Origin: Stenomitos frigidus ULC18
GTDB taxonomy: Bacteria; Cyanobacteriota; Cyanobacteriia; Leptolyngbyales; Leptolyngbyaceae
Direction of reading: 5' to 3'
Assembly (NCBI RefSeq): GCF_003003795.1
Contig: NZ_PVWK01000127.1
Coordinates: 1 to 50,816 of the forward strand
DNA length: 50,816 bases
The notes beneath the pieces are model-generated. The model worked only from the letters and a program-made list of their open reading frames with translations. It was not told the origin of the DNA and did no database searches. The stretch's first letter is position 1. Every line of letters starts with the position of its first letter. The translations under genes were made by a program, and so were the position numbers. Positions 7,562 to 15,574 of the stretch are shown in pieces.

Positions 7562-10500
7562 ATGCATGGAAGCCGCTATCCTCGATCGTTCCCCCCACTC
7601 CCCACTCCCCACTCCCTACTCCCTCTTGCCTTTCTCTTCACCCTCGCCCTAACGCTCACCCTCCTCACCACTGGAGTCAGCGCTAAGGAACCCAAGCCCA
7701 AACTGCAACCGTGGCACATTCCAGGGATTGAAGCAGCACTGGAGGACGATCGCTCTAAGGTCAAAGCACAAGCACTGGATCAACTGGCTGGCTATAAATC
7801 TCAGGATATCAGACCGCTCGTGAAGCAGGAAACGGTTCAAAAGATTGGCAACCTGCTTAAAGACGAGAAGCAAGACTCCTCTATCCGTGGTAGTGCCGCA
7901 GCGGCATTGGGCAACTTCGGCAAAGATGCCAAGTCCTACATTCCAGATATTCTCAACTTTATTAAAGACGAGAAGCAAGACTCCTATGTCCGTGGCAGCG
8001 CAGCAGCGGCATTGAGCAATTTCGGTGACGCTGCCAAGTCTTACATCCCAGACATCCTCAACCTCATCAAAGACGAGAAGCAAGACTCCTATGTCCGTAG
8101 CGGTGCAGCAAAAGCATTGAGCAATTTCGGCGACGCTGCCAAGTCTTACATCCCAGACATCCTCAACCTCATCAAAGACGAGAAGCAAGACTCCTATGTC
8201 CGTAGCGGTGCAGCAGAAGCATTGAGCAATTTCGGCGACGCTGCCAAGTCTTACATCCCAGACATCCTCAACCTCATCAAAGACGAGAAGCAAGACTCCT
8301 ATGTCCGTAGCAGTGCAGCAGAAGCATTGGGCAATTTTGGTGACGCGGCCAAGTCCTACATCCCAGACATCGTCAACCTGGTCAAAGACGACAAGCAAGA
8401 CTCCTATGTCCGTAGCATGGTAGCAGAAGCATTGGGCAATTTTGGTGATGCGGCCAAGTCTTACATCCCAGACATCCTCAACCTCATTAAAGACGAGAAA
8501 CAAGACTTCTCTGTCCGTAGCGGTGCCGCAGCGGCATTGGGCAATTCTGGTGACGCTGCCAAGTCCTACATCCCAGACATCGTCAACCTGGTCAAAGACG
8601 AGAAACAAGACTCCTCTATCCGTAGCGGTGCAGCAAAAGCATTGGGCAATTTTGGTGACGCTGCCAAGTCTTACATCCCAGATATCCTCAACTTCATTAA
8701 AGACGAGAAGCAAGACTTTTTTGCCCGTGGCAGGGTAGCAGAAGCATTGGGCAATTTTGGTGACGCGGCCAAGTCCTACATCCTAGACATCCTCAACTTC
8801 ATTAAAGACGAGAAGCAAGACTCCTATGTCCGTAGCGGTGCAGCAAAAGCATTGATTCAGTTAGAGCAATTGAGCTTCGATCTGGCTGTTATCGTTCTTA
8901 GTCCAGTGTATGAAGACCAATCGGACATTGATAACTGGCGGTTTTACACCTATTTCCTCAGTGGTGGAGACGAAAAGGTCATACGCTTGCTCAAATGGGT
9001 AGGTAGACCCAAGCAGTTGCCCGATCAACTGAACTATGACGAGGGTGTTAAAACTCTGACCGTGTTCCAGAAAGCCTGGGATGGATCAAAAGACCTCCCC
9101 GCATTGCGCGATGACCTGGCGAACAAAATTGGGCTGGTTGCCAAGATGGGCAAATGGCAGACGGGCGATATTGCTCTGCTGCAACAGCATTACACCAACC
9201 TCAAAGCTGCCAACTCACCCAATGCCGATTCGGTGCAGGCAGCCATTGCAACCCTCACTGTCTGGCAATGGCTATCTAATCTCTGGACAACCATTCTGGC
9301 TCACGCTGCCTTCTGGCTTGCCCTTATTTTCGCTTATCCCAAATCGCCTCAAATCCAGGCAATCTTCTTCTGGAATCCCTGGGTTCGTACCATCCTCGGT
9401 TTCGGCTATGTCAGCTTCCTCCTCACCTGGATTCCGTTTCTGCGGCGCAAGCTGTTTGCTCCCTTTCGGTTCTCGTTGCTGGCAGATGCCGGACTCAACC
9501 ACTTCCATCCCGATACCTACTTCTCGGAGTCCAATGTGAGAGAACTGGCAGCAGGGGACGAACAGCCCATCATGCAGGTCATTCCCGAAATCAAAGGGCA
9601 GGTGATTTTGGAGGGCGATTCTGGGTTGGGCAAGACGATGTTTCTGCGGCATTTGCTTCAGCAGTCGCAGCGCATTGTCGTCTATCTGCCTGCTACCAAA
9701 TGCGCCGAGGGTGTGATTGAAGCGATTCAAAAAAAGCTGCACGGCGACGAAATTAAAGACACCAAGTTTTTGCAAAGCCTCATCTACAGCGGAGCCATTG
9801 ACATCTGCATCGACGGACTCAACGAAGTCAACCCCGACACGCGGGCAAAAATCACCCAGTTTGTGGAGAGTCACTTTAAGGGCAACATCCTCATGACCAC
9901 GCAGCCGCTAGAGTGGTTGCCGCCCTCCACTGCCAAAACCTACGTCATGCAGCCCCTTCAATCGGCGCAAATTGAACGCTATTTGCTCTCCCGCCAGCCT
10001 TCGTTACCCAAAGCGGCCCCTGTGCAGGGCACTGCCTACGAACAGGCGTGTCGCACCTTTTTGAGCACGATGCTCAGTGACCAGTCCCCAGCTACAACGC
10101 AAGCGATCGAATCCAGCGAAGTCACTGCCGAACCGCCCCCTAGCCCCCCATCTTGGGGGAACCAAACCGTTCAAAGTCCCCCAGAATATAGCCCTGATGG
10201 GCATTCAAGAAAGGGGGATTTAGGGGGCGCGAAAGACTTGAATGCAGCCAATCTCAGTAGCCTTTCCCCAGAGGAACTGAAAACCGCTCGTACTATTCTG
10301 TCGAACCCAATGGAGTTGACGCTGGCGGCGTGGATGCTGGCAGGTGGCGTACAGCCCGATTTGTTCAATCTGCGTGAGCAGCAGTACAAGCTGATGGCAG
10401 AAGAGTATCGCCGCACCTGGAACCAGGACTTCCCGCTGAAGCAATTTTCGGAAGCGGTCTATCAGCAGTGGTTGGTGGATCAGAAAGCGCTGCCAGCCGA

Positions 10501-10849
10501 CACGTTCTACAACGAACTGCTCTGTATGGAAGACGAGAAATTCCGTATGGTGGTGAGTCGGCAGTGGAAAGATGCGAAGGGCGAGGCCAAGAAAGAATGG
10601 TACTTCCGCCACGACAAGATTGCCGAATTCTTTCTGGTGCAAACATTTCTCGGCAAAGGCACGGACGCTGAAACACGCTTGCTCGACCACATCGGCGATT
10701 CGCGCTTCCGGGGTGTTTACTTCTTGCTGGCAACACTGATGGATCTGGAGGCAGCGAAAGACCTGCGCGAAAAGCTCATCCAATACGCGGCGGACACGAA
10801 AGACCACACCGTTAGCGATACCTTTGTGCAGTTGTTGCGTTCGCGTTAG
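7562..10849 (+). CDS. HEAT repeat-membrane-NACHT STAND protein
   Basis: A 1095-residue multidomain protein. Residues 19-35 are a hydrophobic segment ending at VSA|KEP (41/42), like a signal peptide. Residues about 95-435 hold ten HEAT-type repeats of 35 residues each, nearly identical in DNA (105-bp period, 7845-8860). Two hydrophobic segments follow (about 573-593 and 611-627, the second ending RRK), then a NACHT NTPase with Walker A GDSGLGKT (Lys691) and Walker B IDICIDGLNEV (Asp751), and a C-terminal helical region. STAND NTPases switch on by nucleotide-dependent oligomerisation after sensing by repeats. I chose the ATG at 7562, with AAAGG upstream, over a TTG at 7529. A palindromic repeat sits in frame at 10135-10228. 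Ligand and output are unknown; no effector domain is recognisable. Confidence 0.85.
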   Translation: MHGSRYPRSFPPLPTPHSLLPLAFLFTLALTLTLLTTGVSAKEPKPKLQPWHIPGIEAALEDDRSKVKAQALDQLAGYKSQDIRPLVKQETVQKIGNLLKDEKQDSSIRGSAAAALGNFGKDAKSYIPDILNFIKDEKQDSYVRGSAAAALSNFGDAAKSYIPDILNLIKDEKQDSYVRSGAAKALSNFGDAAKSYIPDILNLIKDEKQDSYVRSGAAEALSNFGDAAKSYIPDILNLIKDEKQDSYVRSSAAEALGNFGDAAKSYIPDIVNLVKDDKQDSYVRSMVAEALGNFGDAAKSYIPDILNLIKDEKQDFSVRSGAAAALGNSGDAAKSYIPDIVNLVKDEKQDSSIRSGAAKALGNFGDAAKSYIPDILNFIKDEKQDFFARGRVAEALGNFGDAAKSYILDILNFIKDEKQDSYVRSGAAKALIQLEQLSFDLAVIVLSPVYEDQSDIDNWRFYTYFLSGGDEKVIRLLKWVGRPKQLPDQLNYDEGVKTLTVFQKAWDGSKDLPALRDDLANKIGLVAKMGKWQTGDIALLQQHYTNLKAANSPNADSVQAAIATLTVWQWLSNLWTTILAHAAFWLALIFAYPKSPQIQAIFFWNPWVRTILGFGYVSFLLTWIPFLRRKLFAPFRFSLLADAGLNHFHPDTYFSESNVRELAAGDEQPIMQVIPEIKGQVILEGDSGLGKTMFLRHLLQQSQRIVVYLPATKCAEGVIEAIQKKLHGDEIKDTKFLQSLIYSGAIDICIDGLNEVNPDTRAKITQFVESHFKGNILMTTQPLEWLPPSTAKTYVMQPLQSAQIERYLLSRQPSLPKAAPVQGTAYEQACRTFLSTMLSDQSPATTQAIESSEVTAEPPPSPPSWGNQTVQSPPEYSPDGHSRKGDLGGAKDLNAANLSSLSPEELKTARTILSNPMELTLAAWMLAGGVQPDLFNLREQQYKLMAEEYRRTWNQDFPLKQFSEAVYQQWLVDQKALPADTFYNELLCMEDEKFRMVVSRQWKDAKGEAKKEWYFRHDKIAEFFLVQTFLGKGTDAETRLLDHIGDSRFRGVYFLLATLMDLEAAKDLREKLIQYAADTKDHTVSDTFVQLLRSR
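7591..7630 (+). repeat. CCCCACT heptamer STRR inside the start of the HEAT-NACHT gene
   Basis: Three exact CCCCACT units followed by CCCTACT and CCCTCTT variants. They encode residues 10-23 (PPLPTPHSLLPLA region), directly ahead of the hydrophobic signal segment. Confidence 0.75.
10135..10228. mobile_element. MITE-like palindromic repeat inserted in frame in the NACHT gene
   Basis: The 94-bp element begins GCCCCCTAGCCCCCC and ends AAGGGGGATTTAGGGGGC, giving terminal inverted repeats (GCCCCCTA...TAGGGGGC). An inner hairpin CCCCCATCTTGGGGG lies at about 10145-10159, and AGTCCCCCAGAAT in the middle is typical of a widespread cyanobacterial repeat. It is read through without a stop and encodes a Pro/Gly-rich linker of about 32 residues (roughly 858-889). 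Confidence 0.7.
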
Positions 10850-10892
10850 CGGCTCACGGAGCATCGCGCTAGTGGCTCTGTGATTCCTCACT

Positions 10893-11105
10893 TTACCGAA
10901 GCCTGTCAAATTCCTCTTCGGTGATGCCCATTTGCTTCAAAATTTCATGGAAGAGCCAACTTCCGATTTCGGCTTTTCCATGCACCGGGATCGTAGTTGC
11001 TCTACCATCAGCATGTTTCCAGCGAGCGTGGCTCCCTTTTTGCCGTACTGGCTCAAAGCCTAACTTACGGGCAACTTTGGCTAACTCGCTCGCTTTAGCT
11101 GGCAT
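10893..11105 (-). CDS. hicA: HicA-type mRNA interferase toxin
   Basis: A 70-residue double-stranded RNA-binding-fold toxin, MPAKASELAKVARKLGFEPVRQKGSHARWKHADGR.... The G-F-x-x-x-R-Q-K-G-S-H-x-x-(W/Y) block is the HicA signature, and the His of GSH (residue 26) is the expected catalytic residue. TIPVHGKAEIGSWLFHEILKQMGITEEEF is the typical second half. It overlaps hicB by 11 bp and is translated after it, the reverse of the classic hicA-hicB order but common in cyanobacteria. The ATG at 11105 gives the family's usual length. It appears intact. Confidence 0.92.
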   Translation of the reverse strand: MPAKASELAKVARKLGFEPVRQKGSHARWKHADGRATTIPVHGKAEIGSWLFHEILKQMGITEEEFDRLR

Positions 11106-11316
11106 TGGCAACCAGTAACTCAACATCTTCAGGAAGCGCTTTTCCAGCTTCCATATATTCTTGCTGGATCATGTCAAAGACATTTGCCAACTCAGATCTC
11201 GCTGCGTCAGCCGTTTGTCCCCAGGCGTGACATCCCGATATTGCAGGCACGTAGGCAACAAATGTGCCGTTATCATCAGGGCGAATGACGATCGTATAGT
11301 CTTGCAGAGACTTCAT
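11095..11316 (-). CDS. hicB: HicB-type antitoxin
   Basis: A 73-residue HicB, MKSLQDYTIVIRPDDNGTFVAYVPAISGCHAWGQTADAARSELANVFDMI. The partial RNase H-like fold is recognised by Y-x-x-x-(V/I)-P-x-(I/L)-x-G-C-x-(A/T)-x-G-x-T-x-x-(E/D)A. It ends without a C-terminal helix-turn-helix or ribbon-helix-helix, so it neutralises HicA but may not repress its own promoter by itself. Start ATG at 11316; a GTG directly before it (11319) is the alternative. The module is flanked on both sides by copies of a short repeat (10846 and 11386). Confidence 0.92.
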   Translation of the reverse strand: MKSLQDYTIVIRPDDNGTFVAYVPAISGCHAWGQTADAARSELANVFDMIQQEYMEAGKALPEDVELLVANAS

Positions 11317-11385
11317 CACTTGAAATTCCAGAAGTACGCTCTTGCTTTGACGTTAGCATACCGACTGTTGCAGGGCACGTTCACG

Positions 11386-11420
11386 CTAGTGGCTCAGAGA
11401 GCATCGTGCGCAACCACTAG
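11386..11420. repeat. Short inverted repeat CTAGTGG/CCACTAG next to hicBA
   Basis: Arms at 11386-11392 and 11414-11420. The first 24 bases (CTAGTGGCTCAGAGAGCATC...) match 10846-10869 (TTAGCGGCTCACGGAGCATC...) at 19 of 24 positions. The two copies bracket hicBA in the same orientation, and the first copy contains the stop codon of the HEAT-NACHT gene. Confidence 0.55.
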
Positions 11421-11458
11421 AATAGAAAGAGTCTCTGTAACCAGTTGTGAACTGAAAT

Positions 11459-12370
11459 ATGACAACGTCCTTGCATTGGCGACATCGGGTAGGCAACCAG
11501 CGCGATTGGGTTTGGCGCGGTTGGCAGACTCGCTACACCTACATTCGGGCAGCGCAGTCGGGGAGTGAAACACCGTTGATTTTGCTGCATGGGTTTGGAG
11601 CCTCGATCGGGCATTGGCGCAACAATCTGGACGCATTGGCAGAACATCACATGGTATATGCGCTGGATATGTTGGGCTTTGGTGCCTCAGAGAAAGCCGC
11701 CGCTACCTATAGAACCGATCTCTGGGTAGAGCAGGTTTACGAATTTTGGCAGACCTTTATCCAAACGCCTGTGGTGCTGGTGGGCAACTCGATCGGCTCT
11801 CTGGTCTGCATGGCAATTGCCGCCGCTCATCCCGAAATGGTGGCAGGCGTTGTGATGATTAGCCTGCCTGACCTGTCGATGGAAGAAGAAGCGCTACCAA
11901 AACCGTTGCGTCCCTTAGTTGGCAGTCTCAAACGCTTGATCCTCTCACCGCTGTTGCTCAAAGCGTTGTTTCCACTAGTGCGACGACCCAACTTTGTACG
12001 AACCTGGGCATCGATCGCCTATGCCCAACCCGATTCTGTTACCGACGAGCTGATCGATATTCTGGCAGGGCCACCCCAAGACCGAGGTTCCGCACAGGCA
12101 TTTGCCGCCATCTTCAGAGCCGTCACCGACTCTCGCTACAGCCCTCATATCAAAACGATCTTGCCCACCCTCACGGTGCCCATGTTGCTCATCTGGGGAC
12201 AGGAAGACCGCATGATTCCCAAACAGTTTGCCCGTCCGAGTCAGTACGGCGAGTACAACCCCAACCTGAAATTGATCGAACTAGAAAACGCAGGTCACTG
12301 TCCCCACGATGAATGTCCCGATGAGGTGAATGCGGCGATTTTGGACTGGATGACTTCGTGGAAAGGATAA
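11459..12370 (+). CDS. Alpha/beta hydrolase
   Basis: A 303-residue alpha/beta-hydrolase. LILLHGFGAS (about 41-50) supplies the oxyanion-hole HG motif. The nucleophile elbow is GNSIGS with Ser111, the acid is Asp250 in WGQEDRMIP, and His280 is in AGHCPHDE. A helical cap (about 140-215) separates the two halves of the core. This layout and the DLLGFGASEK-like stretch are typical of cyanobacterial and chloroplast hydrolases near the pheophytinase/esterase group, but the substrate cannot be read from sequence. The ATG at 11459 is followed by a usual N-terminus. The neighbour is the convergent NurA-like gene; there is no operon partner. Confidence 0.9.
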   Translation: MTTSLHWRHRVGNQRDWVWRGWQTRYTYIRAAQSGSETPLILLHGFGASIGHWRNNLDALAEHHMVYALDMLGFGASEKAAATYRTDLWVEQVYEFWQTFIQTPVVLVGNSIGSLVCMAIAAAHPEMVAGVVMISLPDLSMEEEALPKPLRPLVGSLKRLILSPLLLKALFPLVRRPNFVRTWASIAYAQPDSVTDELIDILAGPPQDRGSAQAFAAIFRAVTDSRYSPHIKTILPTLTVPMLLIWGQEDRMIPKQFARPSQYGEYNPNLKLIELENAGHCPHDECPDEVNAAILDWMTSWKG

Positions 12371-12388
12371 GGCTAAAGGCTAAAAGGG

Positions 12389-12470
12389 AGATGGGGGGAT
12401 GGGGGGATGGAGGAGCAGTTCAAAACTCAAAACTCAAAACTTTCATCCTTCATCCTTTAGCCTTTCCCCT
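12389..12470. repeat. Short tandem repeats between convergent genes
   Basis: GGATGGGG units (about 12393-12412) are followed by CAAAACT heptamers (12421-12441) and CATCCTT units. The run lies between the 3' ends of the hydrolase and NurA-like genes and is of STRR type. Confidence 0.6.
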
Positions 12471-13846
12471 TACGCAATGCTGCCGCGCTTACGCGCTTCC
12501 TTGTAGGACGTGCCAACGTTTCGCAGGCCAGCGCGGATCATTTGTTGTTCCAGAAGCGCAAAGAAACGGCTACGATCGCCCCCTCTTACCACCGCCTGAT
12601 TGTGCGCCTCTGCCAGCGCGACCGGGTAGCCGTAGCCTTTTTGCACTTGCGCCAACGTCAAACTAAGCGCAGTATCGAGCAAATTGGCATCTTCAGCGAC
12701 CCACGCGGGAAACTCCACGCGGGCGATTTCGGTGCCGACATGGACATAGCAGAAGTAGATGTGATGATCACCGTAGAGATCCAAAATGCGGGCAGAGCTA
12801 CGCCAGAGGGGGCTGCGTTGACCAGGCTGTAGTTCCATTGCCCACAACGCCGCATCCTTCAATGGCTCCAACACCTGGCAGGGCGCGTGTGCCAGCGGAA
12901 ACCCTTCGCGATCGCCCAACCCAGAACAATGCGTAGGGCAATCCGGCGTGTCGTAAGGGCATGCTTGCAGTCGCAGAAAATTGAGTGCTTCCCCACTCCG
13001 CGAGGCGCTGATGTAGCCGACTAAGGGAATGCCCAGATCGCGAAGTTTGCTCCACGCGTCGAGAATAGGCGGCAAGATGCGATCGCGCGCTTCCCCTGGC
13101 AACGAGTCCAGGAACCAGTAAATGAGCGAGCCATCAACCATTGCGAGGGTGTGGGGTGTGGGGTGTGGGGTGTGGGGAAGTTTTGAGAGAGGTGAGAGGT
13201 GAGAGGTGAGAGGTGAGAGGGGTAAGAGTTTTGAGTTCTGCCTTCTACCTTCTGCTTCCTCTGCCTCCCCTGCTTCCTCCACTCCCTCTGCCTCCTGCCT
13301 GCTGCCTGCTGCCTCCTGCCTTCGGATTTCTGCCTCCTGCCTTCCCATTTCTTCCCCTAACTCCGCCAGCACCACTGCTTCCGACACCGTGCGCCGATAG
13401 CCCATCCACTCTTCGGTGCGGATGCCCCATTGGCGTGAGACGTAAAGGTCTTCGGGACGGTAAAAGACTTCAGGAAGACTGTCGAGCAAGGGTAGACGGT
13501 TTTGACCGTAATGCAGCACAATCCGTCCCACGTTGATGAGATAGCAGTAGGCAATTTCGTGATGGCTGGGGGCAATTTGTGAGCCATCGGTTGCCAAAAC
13601 AGTGTGAGCAGCAGGGGGTACGGGAATGCTGACCCGCAGATTGAGCGGTTCGACAGGTGCAGCGGCGGTAAAGCTGAGGCGATCGCGCCAGGTCTGCTGC
13701 TGCTCCACCAAACGCGCTTGATGCTGATCAGCCAACTCCAAGAGCCGTTGCGCCCGCTCCAATCGCTGTCGTGTAGCGGTTGCTTCGAGCGTTAGCTGTT
13801 GACTGATGCCCTGCATTTGTTGGGCAAGCTTTGTGAGATCAAGCAT
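12470..13846 (-). CDS. nurA: NurA-domain DNA repair nuclease with a low-complexity insert
   Basis: A 458-residue protein with the NurA fold, a Mn-dependent 5'-3' nuclease family that works in DNA end processing with HerA-type translocases. Metal-binding motifs are ATDGSQI (Asp87) and AMVDGSLIYW (Asp238), with YISASRSGEALNFL and FCYVHVG further on. The N-terminal helix region (TKLAQQMQGISQQLTLEA) is normal. Between about residues 165 and 232 lies a foreign low-complexity stretch (EAEGVEEAGEAEEAEG, then LTSHLSPLSKLPHTPHPTPH) encoded by 7-bp repeats. The start at 13846 is chosen because the frame upstream consists of the same repeats. No herA partner is nearby. Confidence 0.8.
   Translation of the reverse strand: MLDLTKLAQQMQGISQQLTLEATATRQRLERAQRLLELADQHQARLVEQQQTWRDRLSFTAAAPVEPLNLRVSIPVPPAAHTVLATDGSQIAPSHHEIAYCYLINVGRIVLHYGQNRLPLLDSLPEVFYRPEDLYVSRQWGIRTEEWMGYRRTVSEAVVLAELGEEMGRQEAEIRRQEAAGSRQEAEGVEEAGEAEEAEGRRQNSKLLPLSPLTSHLSPLSKLPHTPHPTPHTLAMVDGSLIYWFLDSLPGEARDRILPPILDAWSKLRDLGIPLVGYISASRSGEALNFLRLQACPYDTPDCPTHCSGLGDREGFPLAHAPCQVLEPLKDAALWAMELQPGQRSPLWRSSARILDLYGDHHIYFCYVHVGTEIARVEFPAWVAEDANLLDTALSLTLAQVQKGYGYPVALAEAHNQAVVRGGDRSRFFALLEQQMIRAGLRNVGTSYKEARKRGSIA
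13147..13330. repeat. In-frame STRR cluster inside the NurA-like gene
   Basis: GGTGTGG heptamers (13149-13177), GAGGTGA heptamers (13188-13217), then pyrimidine-rich CTGCCTC/CTGCTGC units (13258-13330). All lie inside coding sequence between the two conserved Asp motifs and keep the frame. Confidence 0.75.
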
Positions 13847-14457
13847 GGGTGTGGGGTGTGGGGTGTGGGGTGTGGGGTGTGAGGGGAAGATAGGAAGCGC
13901 AGGGGAAGGCAGGGGAGCAGGGGGAGAGTTGAAGCTGACCGCTGACCACTGACCACTGACCGCTGAGCAGAAGTTTGAGTTCATCCTTTAGCCTTCATAC
14001 CCCATGCCCCTCTGCCTCCCCTGCCCTCTTCCTTCATTTTCTTGCCATTTTCCAAAATTTTTTGATCAACTCTCCAAATTATGTGTAACATCGCTGGTGA
14101 GTAAGTAAGAACGTTACGAAGGGAGAGTCTTTTTTCTGACGATCGCTCTCTCAATCATCACGGTTTAAGCACAGTGAATAATTGTCCTCAGAACCGCGAT
14201 CGATGACGCGATCGATACCCAAGAAAATAGTTGTTCAACGCAAAAGTTTTACTTTAGAGCGTTTCAACTTAACGATGACTTTTGCTCGTTTTTCTTTGTC
14301 AAAAAGCCACCAGTCAATGCTACCGTTTAAGGTCTATATCTTTGGTTCCAGAGAGATAGATTTCAACGGCAATGGGGTACCATACCCTGACATCTAGATC
14401 GTGCTTGATTAGTTCTCATCAGCCCCCCTTCAACTGTTTAAGTGAGTAGACAGCATT
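13847..14457. other. Gap between the NurA-like gene and pilM; STRRs and probable pil promoter
   Basis: Positions 13847-13880 are GGTGTGG heptamers and 13934-13966 are TGACCAC/TGACCGC heptamers. From about 14050 the DNA is AT-richer and should hold the pil promoter; TATATC near 14334 is a possible -10 box. A 71-codon open frame at 14182-14397 has no recognisable features and I do not call it a gene. Confidence 0.5.
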
Positions 14458-15573
14458 GTGGTTAACTCTCTGAAAAATCTGCTTCCTGGAAAGCCTAAAG
14501 GCATCGGTATCGAGTTAGCGCCCGATCGGATCAGCGTGGCTCAGCTACGTAAACAAGGCCAAGGGTTTAAACTAGGAGCGTTAGCAACCGTTCCAGTGCC
14601 AGAAGGTCTGTTTCAAGAAGGTCAGATTACTGACGTTGTGGGTATGGCTGAGCTCATTCAGTCGGTTCTAGCAGATAATAAACTCAAGGTAAAACGAGTC
14701 GCAACAGCGATAGCGGGTGGAAGGGATACTGTTACCCGCATTATTCCCATCCCAGCAGAGCTGAACGATCAAGAGCTTCGGGAGATGGTGCTCAATCAGG
14801 AAGCTGGGCTTTACTTGCCGTTTCCTCGCGAAGAGGCAGATGTTGACTATCAAAAACTAGGGCTTTTTGTTGATGAAGACGGCATCGAAAAATTTCAGGT
14901 TCTGCTAGTAGCAACTCGTAAAGAGATTACAGATTCCTACGTCCGCACCTTTCAACAGGCGGGACTCCAAATTGATGTACTGGAAATCAGCAGTTTCTCG
15001 TTGATTCGCACGATTCGAGAGCAACTCAGGCAGTTTTCACCGCAAGAAGCAGTCGCGATCGTCGATATTGAGTTTGAAAGCACCGAGATTTCGATCGCGG
15101 TTGATGGAGTGCCCCAGTTTTCTCGGACGGTGCCGATCGGTACCTATCAAATTCAAAGTGCTTTGTCTCGGGCAATGAACCTGCCGCCCTCAAGAAGCAC
15201 CGAACTGCTGCAGAGCATGACGATTCCAGTGAACCCGTCGGATAGTATGAGTGGCCCTGGCAAGATGGGGGGCAGCAATCCCGGTGCGGCTGCCATGTTG
15301 CGTATTATCGGTGAACTGGCTGACGAACTGCGGCGATCGATCGACTTCTACCTCAATCAGGGCGACAACTTGGAAGTAGCCCAACTGCTGCTCGCCGGGC
15401 CTGGTGGCTCAATCGGACAGCTGGATGAGTTTTTCACACAACGGCTCAGCCTGCCAAGCAGTCAAATTGATCCCATTACCGCTCTGGGGTTAGAAGTGAC
15501 CCAAGAAGTACCTTTAACGCAGCGGCCGGGGCTAGGAGTAGTGCTGGGCTTAGGATTACGGGAGGCTAGGTAA
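14458..15573 (+). CDS. pilM: Type IV pilus assembly protein PilM
   Basis: A 371-residue actin-fold ATPase-like protein on the cytoplasmic side of the inner membrane that joins the pilus motor to PilN. GIELAPDRISVAQLRK near the start is the family's first phosphate-binding strand; AVVDIEFESTEISI-like (about 200-215) and LLAGPGGSIGQLDEFF (about 310) give the second and third nucleotide-contacting regions. Length is usual. It starts with GTG at 14458 and is the first gene of pilMNOQ, with a one-base gap to pilN. In cyanobacteria the cluster supports phototactic motility and DNA uptake. Confidence 0.96.
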   Translation: MVNSLKNLLPGKPKGIGIELAPDRISVAQLRKQGQGFKLGALATVPVPEGLFQEGQITDVVGMAELIQSVLADNKLKVKRVATAIAGGRDTVTRIIPIPAELNDQELREMVLNQEAGLYLPFPREEADVDYQKLGLFVDEDGIEKFQVLLVATRKEITDSYVRTFQQAGLQIDVLEISSFSLIRTIREQLRQFSPQEAVAIVDIEFESTEISIAVDGVPQFSRTVPIGTYQIQSALSRAMNLPPSRSTELLQSMTIPVNPSDSMSGPGKMGGSNPGAAAMLRIIGELADELRRSIDFYLNQGDNLEVAQLLLAGPGGSIGQLDEFFTQRLSLPSSQIDPITALGLEVTQEVPLTQRPGLGVVLGLGLREAR

Positions 15574-15574
15574 G

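Noticed and set aside
7649..8713. Long open frame (354 codons) on the minus strand opposite the HEAT repeats
   Set aside because: It exactly mirrors the 105-bp repeats of the real gene; its repetitive product has no known pattern, and the plus-strand frame continues into a recognisable NACHT domain.
13847..13984. N-terminal extension of the NurA-like protein by 46 residues
   Set aside because: The extension is made of GGTGTGG and TGACCAC heptamers and the domain begins normally at 13846.
14182..14397. 71-codon open frame upstream of pilM
   Set aside because: No ribosome site, no recognisable pattern and AT-rich promoter-like context.
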